DNA of 64,000 nucleotides from Planotetraspora mira (lineage in GTDB: Bacteria; Actinomycetota; Actinomycetes; Streptosporangiales; Streptosporangiaceae), in the NCBI RefSeq assembly GCF_016863275.1, contig NZ_BOOO01000042.1, positions 91,247 through 155,246 on the forward strand, in the 5' to 3' direction. Of the stretch, positions 42,154 through 50,534 are shown in pieces. Every line of letters begins with the position of its first letter. The first letter of the stretch is position 1. Below the pieces are notes generated by a model. The model made no database searches and was not told the DNA's origin. It saw only the letters and a list, made by a program, of their open reading frames with translations. A program made the translations under genes and the position numbers.

Positions 42154-42633
42154 ATGGCGATTGAGAGAGATTCCGACATGATTCGCCTGCCGCGAGGTGC
42201 GACGGGGTTCCGAGATCGCGGGACGGAATCGCTGCCATTGACGGATACGCAAGTCTTCGCCTCAGTCTGCTATGAGGCGGCTCGGCTCGTGCGCGGCAGA
42301 GTCCTGGAGATCACGCCACCCGGCGTCACGCCAAGCTTCCATACAGCTGTGATGAAGTGCGGAGAGTTGACTGTCGGGGTGCTCGGTCACATGCACTTAC
42401 CGTTCATTGCGATCGCCGAGGTGCCGACAGGGGGTGTGGTCTTCATCGACAGCTGTAATGACCTTGAGGAAGCGTTGAGGGCTTCGGGGGCCCTCCGGTT
42501 CCTGACCAGGGACGAGTTGGAGACCCCTATCGGCTTGATCGATACATCAGAGCTTGATAAGGCGGAACGCAGTGAGATCGGCTCGTGGAAGCCTGCAAAC
42601 CTTGGCGAGTTGCTGTTCAACTACTGGGATTGA
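42154..42633 (+). CDS. hypothetical protein, immunity-like
   Basis: This is a 159-residue soluble protein. ATG 42154 has GGGAG five bases upstream. Features are IRLPRGATGF at the start, SFHTAVMKCGELTVGVLGHMH in the middle, and the closing GELLFNYWD, an ending I associate with a large actinomycete family of small accessory proteins often scattered in islands. No catalytic motif is visible. Being followed by other small solitary proteins and SMI1/KNR4 genes, it may be an orphan immunity protein; this is inference. Confidence 0.6.
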   Translation: MAIERDSDMIRLPRGATGFRDRGTESLPLTDTQVFASVCYEAARLVRGRVLEITPPGVTPSFHTAVMKCGELTVGVLGHMHLPFIAIAEVPTGGVVFIDSCNDLEEALRASGALRFLTRDELETPIGLIDTSELDKAERSEIGSWKPANLGELLFNYWD

Positions 42634-42681
42634 GGCAACACCGCTCAAGGAGCTAGACGGTCGGCATTCGAGGTGGCCAGC

Positions 42682-43056
42682 ATGGACCGGGATACTCTCG
42701 TCGAACTCCTGGATGACTATGTCGGGGACGCCGGCGCCGCGTGTCGCCATGCTCTTCTATCCGGGGGAGGTTTCAAGGTATGGCCGGACCCAGTCCGCAC
42801 GGATAGCCAAGTTTTCACCTATCGGCGTCGCGAACGGCGGAGTCGGCGTCTGAACACTCCCTCCATCGGTTTTGAGGAGGCTGTCGTTCGGCTCGAAACC
42901 TGTGCCCTTGATCGTGTTCTTGTCGGCTACGCGAGGAGCGTCGGCGACGGGTATCACTTTCAGCTCTTTCTCTCTCCTGACGGGTCGCGAGTGATCGCTT
43001 GCCTTGGCATCAGCCGGGAGCGTCTCGTGCGGCCGTCAGATTCCTCTCCTGCCTGA
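42682..43056 (+). CDS. hypothetical protein
   Basis: This is a 124-residue protein. ATG 42682 has GAGG eight bases upstream. Acidic N-terminus (MDRDTLVELLDDYVGD) and a beta-rich middle (FEEAVVRLETCALDRVLVGYARSVGDGYHFQLFLSPDGSRVIACLGI). It begins 48 bases after the preceding gene, so probably the same transcript. I do not recognise the family. Confidence 0.55.
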   Translation: MDRDTLVELLDDYVGDAGAACRHALLSGGGFKVWPDPVRTDSQVFTYRRRERRSRRLNTPSIGFEEAVVRLETCALDRVLVGYARSVGDGYHFQLFLSPDGSRVIACLGISRERLVRPSDSSPA

Positions 43057-43237
43057 TCACTCCATATGCCGTCGACCCGCCCGAAGGGGAAGCGGGCCAA
43101 GGCCACCTGGACCCGGTGGCCTTGGTCTGCTCGGCTTGTCCCGGGTCGATGGCGGGCGGGGTGATCAGGCCTCTACCTCAGCCATCTACGGCCAGTGACT
43201 ATGAGCAGGCCCTTGGCGATCACCCCGGAGCCGAAGT

Positions 43238-43252
43238 GCCTCCGCCGGAGGC
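43238..43252. repeat. palindromic repeat, copy 3
   Basis: GCCTCCGCCGGAGGC in the context CGATCACCCCGGAGCCGAAGT. The ~75 bp to its left (43117-43195, GGTCTGCTCGGCTTGTCCCG then GGTCGATGGCGG) also recur at 55.01-55.09 kb. Confidence 0.5.
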
Positions 43253-43300
43253 GTAGGAATCCGTGGCTAAGTGATCCATGTGAGCATGGCTGCCATGGGC

Positions 43301-43642
43301 ATGTACAACCGTCTGCGTCTTCCTGCTCCGATCGAGTGTCCCGCTTGCGGTGTGCGGGAGCGATGGTGGGCGCAGTTTCGATTCGGGCCTCTCGCTTTGA
43401 CGAACTACGAGGTGGGTGAGCCGATCGACTGGGCTGCTGGTGGGCGTAAGGAAGGGCGGCGGGGGCTGGAGCGTGTTCTGATCCAGGGAACGCTGGAGGA
43501 GTGCCCGAATTGCCGTGCGGATCTTGGCCCTGAGCACGAGATTTTCACTATCGAGGTCCGCGGGGACGTGTTTGTTTCTGCTGTGGAGGATACGAGCGGC
43601 GATGGGTATTGGCTTGAGTTCTGGCGGGCGGTAGACGACTGA
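43301..43642 (+). CDS. small zinc-ribbon-like hypothetical protein
   Basis: The frame opens at GTG 43271 and has ATGs at 43286, 43295 and 43301; none has a clear ribosome site, and 43301 (113 residues) is used here. Two knuckles, ECPACGV (near the start) and ECPNCRAD about 60 residues later, look like a four-Cys zinc ribbon interrupted by a long insertion. The end GDGYWLEFWRAVDD is protein-like. Function unknown; an immunity-type accessory role is possible. Confidence 0.6.
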   Translation: MYNRLRLPAPIECPACGVRERWWAQFRFGPLALTNYEVGEPIDWAAGGRKEGRRGLERVLIQGTLEECPNCRADLGPEHEIFTIEVRGDVFVSAVEDTSGDGYWLEFWRAVDD

Positions 43643-43643
43643 C

Positions 43644-43740
43644 GGCCCGAGCTGCCGGCGGCCGGGACCGGCCCCCAGACCGCATGCCCGGCCGGCGAGC
43701 GGGCGTAGGACCGCGAGGCGGCGCGGAGCGCCGCCCTTGA
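43644..43740. repeat. GC-rich structured repeat, copy 1
   Basis: GGCCCGAGC...GGCCGGGACCGGCCCCCAG...GCCCGG.CGGCG.GCGGGCG, ending in a perfect 8-bp stem GGCGGCGC-GGA-GCGCCGCC (43717-43735). A diverged copy begins at 43997. It follows the stop of the zinc-ribbon gene by two bases. Confidence 0.55.
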
Positions 43741-43816
43741 TCTCCGTAGCGGCCAAGGCATATCGGCCACCTACGGCCCCTGTTGAGACGAGCCGCGATC
43801 ATCCTGGAGCCAGAGT

Positions 43817-43831
43817 GCCCCCGCCGGAGGC
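43817..43831. repeat. palindromic repeat, copy 4
   Basis: GCCCCCGCCGGAGGC in GATCATCCTGGAGCCAGAGT, immediately right of GC-rich repeat copy 1 and left of the TatA-like microORF. Confidence 0.5.
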
Positions 43832-43903
43832 ACAAGGACCTTGACCGGGTTCGGCTGGACGGACACGCTGACTTCAACGATCAGGACCTAAGGGAGCGCA
43901 GGC

Positions 43904-43987
43904 ATGTTCGGTCTAGGCTGGCCAGAGTTGCTGTTCCTTGTCATCGTCGTGTTGGCCGTGGTGTGGCTGATACGAAGGCGACGATAG
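43904..43987 (+). CDS. 27-residue TatA-N-terminus-like membrane microprotein
   Basis: The ORF starts ATG with GGGAG eleven bases before it and encodes MFGLGWPELL, then a single hydrophobic helix FLVIVVLAVVWLI, then RRRR and stop. The FGLGWPELL start is that of TatA/TatB twin-arginine translocase subunits, but the hinge and amphipathic helix are missing. It could be a true microprotein or a decapitated tatA-like gene. A GC-rich structured repeat begins ten bases after its stop. Confidence 0.5.
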   Translation: MFGLGWPELLFLVIVVLAVVWLIRRRR

Positions 43988-43996
43988 TCCGGCGGG

Positions 43997-44100
43997 CGGC
44001 CCGAGCCGCTGCCGGCCGGGACCGGCCCCCAGGTCGCACGCCCGGACGGCGGGCGGGCGACGGGCCGCAGTGCGGTGGCGCGCCGCGCCGCCGCCTTGAC
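43997..44100. repeat. GC-rich structured repeat, copy 2
   Basis: Alignable with 43644-43740 through GGCCGGGACCGGCCCCCAG and GCACGCCCGGACGGCGGGCG; the terminal hairpin is changed to a run of GCGCGCCGCGCCGCCGCC. It follows a small ORF, as does copy 1. Confidence 0.55.
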
Positions 44101-44140
44101 GGCGGAACCGTCCGAGTCCGCGCCGCGTTCGTCGAGCCCC

Positions 44141-44188
44141 CGTGGTTCCCCGCTGGTTGCCGACCGCACGGGCACGCAACGGGCACGC
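44141..44188. repeat. att class-2 arm fragment without core
   Basis: GTTGCCGACCGCACGGGCAC followed by GCAACGGGCACGC matches the right-hand arms at about 49.06 and 50.84 kb. No tRNA core is adjacent, so this is either a fourth integration remnant or a captured arm. Nothing else is clear in 44189-44517. Confidence 0.5.
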
Positions 44189-44517
44189 AGGCGTCGAGGG
44201 CGCCGCAGTGGAGCTCGAACTCTCGCCTGCCACTCCTCCACCTGTGCCGGTCACGTCGAGTAGTGCCCTGACCAGGCAATACAGGTCTCAACTGTCGCCC
44301 ACGGACTTCCGACGTTTTACGGCCTCGGACGGAACCAGAACGGAACTGAGGCGCCTCCGTTCCGGCGGGCAGTTGACTCGATGCTCAGAGAGCGTGGTGA
44401 TGGTGATCGGCGGTGACTGTACATCCCGGCAGGTATCGCAGTACGCGCAGTCGGGTCCGAGACCCTAACCTCGGTCGGGTACGCGAGGTGATTGAACATC
44501 ATGGATTGGCAGACACC

Positions 44518-45045
44518 ATGCTGAGAGTCGAAGAGCTGGAGGCCACGCTTCCGTCGATGACGCAGTGGCGTGCGCCGGCGCGCCGTAGCGTGGACTGGGC
44601 GGCCCTTGAAGCGGACCTGGGTACGGCGCTGCCCTCCGACTACCGTTCCCTGGCGGAGGCGTACCCGCCGCTGGTTGTCGACGATTTCCTCTTCGTGTCC
44701 GTTCCGCGGCCCGGGGCCGAGGCGTCATGGGCGTCCGGGCGCCGGTACTCATCCGAGATCCTCCAGGATCTGTACGAGATAGGCGACACCGAGGACTACG
44801 TTCCCTACCCGGAGCCGGGTGGCCTGTTGTGCTGGGCGGAGTCCAATGAGGGGGACGTCTTCTACTGGAAGATGAACTCCCCCGACCCGGACGCCTGGCC
44901 GGTGGTCGTCCGCGGAGCCAACGGCGACTGGTCGGAGTTCCCGGTCGGCGCCGTGGAATTCCTGGCCGGCGTGTACCGGCGCAGCATCGACGTGCCGGGC
45001 ATGCCCAGGAGCTTCCCGGGTGACGACCCGAAGGTGCTGGGGTGA
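44518..45045 (+). CDS. SMI1/KNR4 (SUKH) family protein
   Basis: The 175-residue product begins at ATG 44518 (frame open to 44413). SUKH landmarks: WAALEADLGTALPSDYRSLAEAYPPL (about 28-53), DDFLFVSVPRPG, a GLLCWAESNEGDVFYWKM block and a W-SEFPVGAVEFL tail. SUKH proteins are widespread immunity proteins against polymorphic nuclease or other toxins. No toxin gene is visible beside it, so it is an orphan, as in immunity islands. The start is uncertain because no strong ribosome site is seen. Confidence 0.8.
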   Translation: MLRVEELEATLPSMTQWRAPARRSVDWAALEADLGTALPSDYRSLAEAYPPLVVDDFLFVSVPRPGAEASWASGRRYSSEILQDLYEIGDTEDYVPYPEPGGLLCWAESNEGDVFYWKMNSPDPDAWPVVVRGANGDWSEFPVGAVEFLAGVYRRSIDVPGMPRSFPGDDPKVLG

Positions 45046-45214
45046 GCGACCGGATCGACTGATCGGCTACAGCTCCGCAGGCACATGTGAACTGCGATCG
45101 CCCTTCCCCGGCACACTGTCAGTCATGAGGTTGGTCCGTGCGGTGGCGATCGGCTTTGTTGCCTGAGCCGGCGGAGGAGACGAATACATACCCGAGGTCT
45201 GAGGCTTAACAGCG

Positions 45215-45247
45215 GACGAGTCGGCCTGTAGGCCGGGTTCTGATCCC
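45215..45247 (-). repeat. scar resembling the 3' end of RNase P RNA (rnpB)
   Basis: On the minus strand it reads CAGAACCCGGCCTACAGGCC then GACTCGTC, the conserved 3'-terminal segment of bacterial rnpB. The sequence upstream in the RNA sense (45250-45600) is not RNase P RNA, so only the terminal ~30 bases are present. Such a fragment is what an att core inside the 3' end of an RNA gene leaves behind. Confidence 0.6.
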
Positions 45248-45304
45248 AGTAGTTCTCTGACCTGTTACTGCTCTCCGTAACTGGGCCTGAGCTGGGATTT
45301 CATG

Positions 45305-45342
45305 TTCTGAGCTTGCTCCGCTTTGGCGGAGCAAGCTCAGAA
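45305..45342. terminator. perfect 17-bp hairpin
   Basis: TTCTGAGCTTGCTCCGC and its exact complement flank a TTTG loop. It lies between the rnpB-like scar and the LAL gene, and could insulate the latter from upstream transcription. Confidence 0.7.
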
Positions 45343-45358
45343 TGGGCTTGATCCTGTT

Positions 45359-45386
45359 TTGACGGACATTTGAGATCAAATATTGG
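45359..45386 (+). promoter_or_regulatory. candidate promoter of the LAL regulator
   Basis: TTGACG (45359-45364), 16 bases, TATTGG (45381-45386), in an A/T-richer stretch directly after the 17-bp hairpin. Transcription would begin about five bases before ATG 45398. Confidence 0.45.
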
Positions 45387-45397
45387 CCCTAACGACG

Positions 45398-48300
45398 ATG
45401 TCGCATGATGAAGTGCGCAAGGAGGATAAATCCAGGCAAAGGCCTTGCATTCGCGAGCGGGCCACGGCTTTCTTCCTGAAGGTGACGTCACGAAGACGGA
45501 CAAACCGCAGGCCTCCCTATGATCCCGCACTTGACACGGCGGACACCCTGGTGATTCATGGATTTATGGGCGGTTCGTCCCATGGTGACCATCAAGCTGC
45601 TGGTGAGCCCGATTTTTGTGGATCATCGTGGCCTGGTTGGCGTGGCCGCGCCCGGGAGTGGGAGCTTGTCGTCGGATTGCTGCAGGCGACCAAGGTCGGC
45701 CGGGGTGGGGTCTTACTGGTTGAGGGCCGGTCGGGCGTCGGAAAGAGTCACATGCTCGACATAACCGCCACCGCGGCAGCGAGGGCGGGGCTAGGAGTCG
45801 CCCAGGGCGCGGCGGACGAACTGACCCAGCTGATACCACTGGCCCCGCTGACATCGGCGCTCGGGAAATCGGGCCGCGTGTTTCCCGCGGGCGGTCACAT
45901 GAGCCTCTGCGGTCCGGCCGATCAGCGGTTGCTGCTGGTGGAACAACTGCAGGGACCGTTGGAGCAGCGGGTGGCTCAGGGACCGATGCTCCTCGCGTTG
46001 GATGACCTGCAGTGGGCTGACCCGATAACTCTGCTGGCGCTGCGGTCGATGACCAGAGATCTCGCCTCCTATCCGCTCGTCTGGATGCTGTCTCGTACGA
46101 GCGGCAGCGGTGACTGTCCGCGCCTCGACTGTCTGTTCGACGTGCTGGAACGTGATGGCGCGATCCGGATCACGTTGGAGGCGCTGGACGAGCAGGCAGT
46201 GGCGGACGTCGTCACCGACGTCCTCGGGGCAGCGCCCGAGCCGGACGTGCTGGCCCTGGCCGGCATCGTGGACGGCAATCCCTTCCTGCTCGTCGATCTT
46301 CTTGAGAAGCTCAAAGGCGAGGGCGTCTTCCAGATCGCCGATGGTCACGCGCGGATGGCGGCGTGCCTGCCGCATGCTCAGGCGGTTACGCAGGAACGCC
46401 TGGGGGAGTTGTCCGCACGGACCAGGTATCTGCTTCAGTGCGCCGGAATCTTAGGCCGTTCGTTCTCGGTGAAGGATCTGGCCGAAATGCTTGGCGAATC
46501 GACCAATGGTCTGTTGCCGATGCTGGAGGAGGCGATGTCGGCGGGCATCATCGAACCTGCCGGAGAGGAGCTCGCCTTCCGGCACGATCTGCTGTGGCAG
46601 GCGGTGATCGGGACCATCCCCACCCCGGTCCGCCGGTCCCTGCACCACGACGCAGCAGTGATGCTGCTCAAACGCGGCGGGTCGGCTGTTCCCGCCGCCG
46701 CGCACCTCATTCACAGCGCCGGCCGGGGTGATACGTCCGCCCTCCTCGGACTGGACCAGGCCGCGCGGGAGGTGCTGCGGTCCTCACCTCAGACCGCCGC
46801 CGACCTCGCCCTGCGGGCGCTCGAACTCAGCGACTCCGCCGACCCTGGCTGGTTCGGTCGCGCCGCCACAGCGGTCGACGCCCTGACGGTGATCGGACGG
46901 CTGTCCGAGGCGGCCGATCTTGCCCGTGCCGCACTCGGCAGGGCCCCGCCTCTGCACGCTCCTCGCCTGCGATGCGCGCTGGCGCACATCCTGCTGCTGA
47001 GCGGCCGACCGGCGGATGCGGTATCCGAGGCCGAAAGCCTGCTCGCCCAGCAGGACATCCCAGAGGACCTTCGCGGCATCGCCGAATGGACGATGTTCTG
47101 GGGGCTTACCTGCCTGAACGACTTCCGGAAAGGACGGCACCGGGCGGAAGCCGTTCTCGCCGACCGTGAGCGGCACGCCGATGCCGCCGTCGTCGGAGCT
47201 CTCCTGCTGCTCGCTCGGTTCGCGATGGTCGATGGGCGGATCGCCGACTCGTTCGCGCATCTACGCGAAGCCTTGCACATCACCGACCGCGGCACCGTTG
47301 AAGCCATCCAGCGCCCGTATACGCGCCTGATACTGAGCCTCCACTACAGAGCCATGCGTCAGTTCGATGCGGCCGACATCGCTATCCGGGCCGCCGAGGA
47401 GGAAATCAACGATCTCGGGCTGACCGTGCTCGCCGCACAACCCGCACTGTTCCGCTCCGTGCTGAATCTGGGCGTCGGTCGACTTGATGACGCCGCCGCC
47501 GAGGCTCAGGCCGGGAAAATGATCGCCGAAGAGCTGGGCACGCACGGGTTCATCCGCGTCGGGCTGTCCATGCTCGCTGTCGTTGCCCTGCGGCGGGGTG
47601 ATCTCGACGCAGCGGTCGGGCACATCGAGCGATGCCAGTCCATCCCCGCCGCGCCCGAGATGTTGTTCGGATCGGTGTGGGAAAGGTGGGCGATGGCGGC
47701 GGTGGCCGACGCCCAGGGTGATCCCGGACGGGCGATCGACATCCTCCACGCCATCTACACCGACGAGGAGGAGCGGCGCTGGACACTGCTCACGACGCCT
47801 CTCACGGCCGCCTGGATGACTCGGCTGGCGGTGGCCGCGGCGAACCGTCCGTATGCGCAGGCCATCGTTGACACGGCCGAGTACCTGGCCCGAAACAACC
47901 CGGACTTCCCCGTCTTCGCCATCACGTTCGCCCACGCCCGCGGCATTTTCCACCAGGACCCCGACGCGCTGGCCTCCGCCGCTGATCAGCCTGAGCCGTG
48001 GGCACGCGCCTTGGTCGCCGAAGACCTCGGCGTCTTGTGGGCCGGCGCTTCCGGCGCCGATGCCGCGGCGAAGGCCGTCGACAGCCTGGATGAGGCGCTC
48101 GACGGTTATGAGCGTATCGGTGCGCTCTGGGACGTGGCCCGGGTGCGAGCCCGGCTGCGGGCGCTTGGCGTACGGCGCCGCCACTGGACTCAATCCCAGC
48201 GGCCGACCTTCGGATGGGACAGCCTCACCGACACAGAACGCGCGGTGGCCGGCCTGATCGCCAGAGGGATGACCAACCGCCAGGCCGCCGAGCGGATGTT

Positions 48301-48424
48301 CCTCTCGCCCCACACGGTGTCCACCCACCTTCGCCACACGTTCAGCAAACTCGACATCGCATCCCGCGCCGAACTGGCCTGCATCGTTGCCAAAGAATGC
48401 CCTGAGCTCATCAAGGGCGCTTAA
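45398..48424 (+). CDS. LAL-family LuxR regulator (AAA ATPase plus TPR-like plus LuxR HTH)
   Basis: This is a ~1008-residue regulator. Order: unusual basic N-terminal stretch of ~60 residues, AAA/STAND ATPase with Walker A GRSGVGKS (~45728-45751) and Walker B LLALDDLQWAD (~45992-46024), a long helical-repeat region, and a C-terminal LuxR HTH (LTDTERAVAGLIARGMTNRQ, HTVSTHLRHTFSKL). LAL proteins activate transcription in response to a ligand or ATP state. ATG 45398 is nearly leaderless with respect to the candidate promoter; ATG 45566, just before the ATPase domain, is a serious alternative. The following gene has been destroyed by an integration scar. Confidence 0.9.
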   Translation: MSHDEVRKEDKSRQRPCIRERATAFFLKVTSRRRTNRRPPYDPALDTADTLVIHGFMGGSSHGDHQAAGEPDFCGSSWPGWRGRAREWELVVGLLQATKVGRGGVLLVEGRSGVGKSHMLDITATAAARAGLGVAQGAADELTQLIPLAPLTSALGKSGRVFPAGGHMSLCGPADQRLLLVEQLQGPLEQRVAQGPMLLALDDLQWADPITLLALRSMTRDLASYPLVWMLSRTSGSGDCPRLDCLFDVLERDGAIRITLEALDEQAVADVVTDVLGAAPEPDVLALAGIVDGNPFLLVDLLEKLKGEGVFQIADGHARMAACLPHAQAVTQERLGELSARTRYLLQCAGILGRSFSVKDLAEMLGESTNGLLPMLEEAMSAGIIEPAGEELAFRHDLLWQAVIGTIPTPVRRSLHHDAAVMLLKRGGSAVPAAAHLIHSAGRGDTSALLGLDQAAREVLRSSPQTAADLALRALELSDSADPGWFGRAATAVDALTVIGRLSEAADLARAALGRAPPLHAPRLRCALAHILLLSGRPADAVSEAESLLAQQDIPEDLRGIAEWTMFWGLTCLNDFRKGRHRAEAVLADRERHADAAVVGALLLLARFAMVDGRIADSFAHLREALHITDRGTVEAIQRPYTRLILSLHYRAMRQFDAADIAIRAAEEEINDLGLTVLAAQPALFRSVLNLGVGRLDDAAAEAQAGKMIAEELGTHGFIRVGLSMLAVVALRRGDLDAAVGHIERCQSIPAAPEMLFGSVWERWAMAAVADAQGDPGRAIDILHAIYTDEEERRWTLLTTPLTAAWMTRLAVAAANRPYAQAIVDTAEYLARNNPDFPVFAITFAHARGIFHQDPDALASAADQPEPWARALVAEDLGVLWAGASGADAAAKAVDSLDEALDGYERIGALWDVARVRARLRALGVRRRHWTQSQRPTFGWDSLTDTERAVAGLIARGMTNRQAAERMFLSPHTVSTHLRHTFSKLDIASRAELACIVAKECPELIKGA

Positions 48425-48499
48425 GCCCGAGGGTCGGTTGTTGTAGCGGCGCCCGTTCTTGGGCCTGCGCGTGGCCACCTCTGAACCACCGCGATGGCC

Positions 48500-48844
48500 T
48501 GAAACGGTTGTCTCGATGGTTCTCAGACGGCCTGGTGTTCATCGGGCCGCAGGGCGCCCAGCTCCCGCGGGCGAACTTCACCCGGGCATGGAGCAAGGCG
48601 ATCAGCGCAACCAACCTGAGCGGCTTCCACTTTCATGATCTGCGGCAACACCGGGAACACCTTCGCCTCGCAGTCCGGTGCGACTCTGCGAGAGCTGATG
48701 AACCGCATGGGCCACTCGACCACGCGGGCCGCGCTGATCTACCAGCACACCGCCATGGAGCGCGACCGGGCCATCGCCGACGCGCTGGGCAAGCTCGCCA
48801 CGGAGGCGCTGAACAAGGAAGATCCAGATAGATCGGGCACGTAA
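48500..48844 (+). pseudogene. tyrosine integrase C-terminal half, frameshifted
   Basis: It is close to the integrase at 63.6-63.97 kb. The first half reads DGLVFIGPQGAQLPRANFTR and NLSGFHFHDLR. One extra base after CTGCGGCA shifts the frame, and the second half (GNTFASQSGATLREL, RMGHSTTRAALIYQHTA, ending KEDPDRSGT) is intact in another frame. The N-terminal domains are absent. It ends 36 bases left of scar 5. Confidence 0.85.
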
Positions 48845-48880
48845 CAGGCACGGAAGATCGAAATGGCGTCAGAAAAGATC

Positions 48881-48971
48881 AAGGCCCGGGTCGAGAAACT
48901 ACCTCTGACCTGGGCCTTTGTGTGTGGAGTGGGTGACGGGAATCGAACCCGCGCTGTCAGCTTGGGAAGTC
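48881..48971 (-). repeat. att-like scar 5: hairpin plus tRNA-Gly(CCC) 3' half
   Basis: AAGGCCCGGGTC and GACCTGGGCCTT arms (48881, 48907; one G-T type change) are followed by the tRNA 3' half on the minus strand through TTGGGAA. The right flank is class 2: TCTTTCAACACCATG..., then GTTGCCGACCGTACGGGCAC near 49060. Nothing else is supportable up to 49119. Confidence 0.82.
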
Positions 48972-49119
48972 TTTCAACACCATGCGGCCTGAGCTGCCAA
49001 AACGGTGACCTGCGCGTATGCCGGTCGAGTGACCGTGAGTCCCCGTGATTCCCCGCAGGTTGCCGACCGTACGGGCACGCAACGGGCACGCCACTCTGGG
49101 GGGCCTGTCCGTCCCATGC

Positions 49120-49497
49120 TCAGCTGGCAAACCATTGCGTCATGCGCCATTCCCCATGGCTTTGGGGATCATCCGGGGCGGGTCGGTTGATCACAGTGAA
49201 GACGACGTCATCGCCGAGTCGGATAATTACCTCACCCGCTGCGGTCACACGGCTCTCGTTGACAGTGAGATTGCTGAGGACCGCTAGGTGTGCCAGAGGG
49301 TGATTGTGTGAGATCAGCTGTGTCAGCTCGGAGCGGCCCCCCGACTCAATCTGGAAGTCGCAGTCCATGTAGAGGCGTGTCTGCCTTGGGGGCGTAGATC
49401 GGTTGTTGCAGAACGTCACGAAGAGCTCCACCTGTCCTTGGCCGACCTCGATCACAAAGGTCCCAGGGAGGTCTTCGGGCTGGGCAGTGACATCCAC
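49120..49497 (-). CDS. hypothetical protein
   Basis: This is a 125-residue soluble protein (GTG start). Beta-rich, with GTFVIEVGQGQVELFVTFCNN, HNHPLAHLAVLSNLTVNESR and GEVIIRLGDDVVFTVINRP. It looks like a compact accessory or immunity-type protein, but I do not recognise the family and no ribosome site is strong. It is solitary between scar 5 and a divergent esterase-like gene. Confidence 0.5.
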   Translation of the reverse strand: MDVTAQPEDLPGTFVIEVGQGQVELFVTFCNNRSTPPRQTRLYMDCDFQIESGGRSELTQLISHNHPLAHLAVLSNLTVNESRVTAAGEVIIRLGDDVVFTVINRPAPDDPQSHGEWRMTQWFAS

Positions 49498-49671
49498 GGC
49501 GCCACGCTAGCGTCACCCGACAGCAGATAATTACGAGAACCGGAAGCAGCGGAGGCCGGGCGTTCGGTGTTACCCGGGCCGCCTTGTCTCGCCGCGCGTT
49601 CTGGGGCGCCGTTCGGTGCACGTGTGCTCAACTCGCCAGGCCGCGCCGACTCCCAAGGATGAGGTTCGAAC

Positions 49672-50532
49672 ATGGATGACCAGGCAGACGCGGGCGAAGG
49701 CGGTCCTGAACCACCGCCGGAACCGGCGCGCGCCGGCCCGATAGCGGGAGGGCTCGTCACTGAGACGCTCGCTTACGACGGTGGCCGGCAGGTGACGGTG
49801 TACGTCCCGCCGGATACGCCGGAGGTGGTCGTCTTTGCCGGTGACGGTCAGGAGATCTCGCAGTGGGGCGGGCTCCTCGAGGCGGCCGGCGCCCCGTCCA
49901 CGATGATCGTCGGTGTACATGGGCTGGCCGATGAGACGTCGCGGCTTCATGAGTACTCGCCGGTCTTTGATGCGGAACGGTTCGCGGCACACGAGAAGTT
50001 CTTCGTCAAGGACGTCCGCCGGTGGGTGCGCTCGCGTTTCGGAGTCGCGCTGCCCATCGAACGTACTGCGGTGTTCGGTGTCTCGGCGGGTGGCGAGCTC
50101 GCGCTCGCCCTTGGGCTCCGGCATCCCGGCATCTACGGTGCGGTCTTCTCCGGTTCGCCGGGCGCGGGTTACAAACCGCCTGCCGTGATGCCGGGTTCGA
50201 TTCCGCGCGTGTACCTCGTCGCCGGCACGCTGGAGCCGTTCTTCCTCGACAACGCGAACCGGTGGGCGGCCGCGCTGCGCGATGCAGGTGCGGACGTCGT
50301 CATGGGCGAGCGGGTCGCGTCACACGGCGCCGCGCTGTGGCAAGAAGAGTTCCCGCTGATGGTGGCGTGGGCGTTTGGACCTCGATCTGGAAGCGCGCAG
50401 GGTCAAGTGGAGGCGTCGGTGTCCGAGATGAAGACGGGTGAGCTGATCACGGGGCGTCCCAAGTCGGATGCGGGCGCTAGTTGCTGCGCCGAAGTTGGGC
50501 ACCCTTCTCCCCCCCGAACACCAGACCAATAG
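49672..50532 (+). CDS. enterochelin-esterase-like alpha/beta hydrolase with aberrant C-terminus
   Basis: This is a 286-residue protein. Core: VVVFAGDGQEIS, IVGVHGLADETSRLHEYSP, nucleophile elbow GVSAGGELAL (~135-144), SGSPGAGY and a C-terminal His in SHGAALWQEEFPLMVAWAF. This is the Fes/esterase-D-like layout. The natural domain should stop near residue 242; the last ~45 residues (from GSAQGQ, with GASCCAEVG) look like read-through into junk before the integrase scrap at 50.54 kb, so the gene was probably fused or truncated by integration. Confidence 0.75.
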   Translation: MDDQADAGEGGPEPPPEPARAGPIAGGLVTETLAYDGGRQVTVYVPPDTPEVVVFAGDGQEISQWGGLLEAAGAPSTMIVGVHGLADETSRLHEYSPVFDAERFAAHEKFFVKDVRRWVRSRFGVALPIERTAVFGVSAGGELALALGLRHPGIYGAVFSGSPGAGYKPPAVMPGSIPRVYLVAGTLEPFFLDNANRWAAALRDAGADVVMGERVASHGAALWQEEFPLMVAWAFGPRSGSAQGQVEASVSEMKTGELITGRPKSDAGASCCAEVGHPSPPRTPDQ

Positions 50533-50534
50533 GC

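Noticed and set aside
45566..48424. STAND-type phage-defence NTPase
   Set aside because: Domain order and C-terminal LuxR helix-turn-helix fit an ordinary LAL regulator; no effector domain is present.
47261..48478. 405-codon minus-strand frame opposite the LAL regulator
   Set aside because: Antisense shadow; the plus-strand frame has all LAL motifs.
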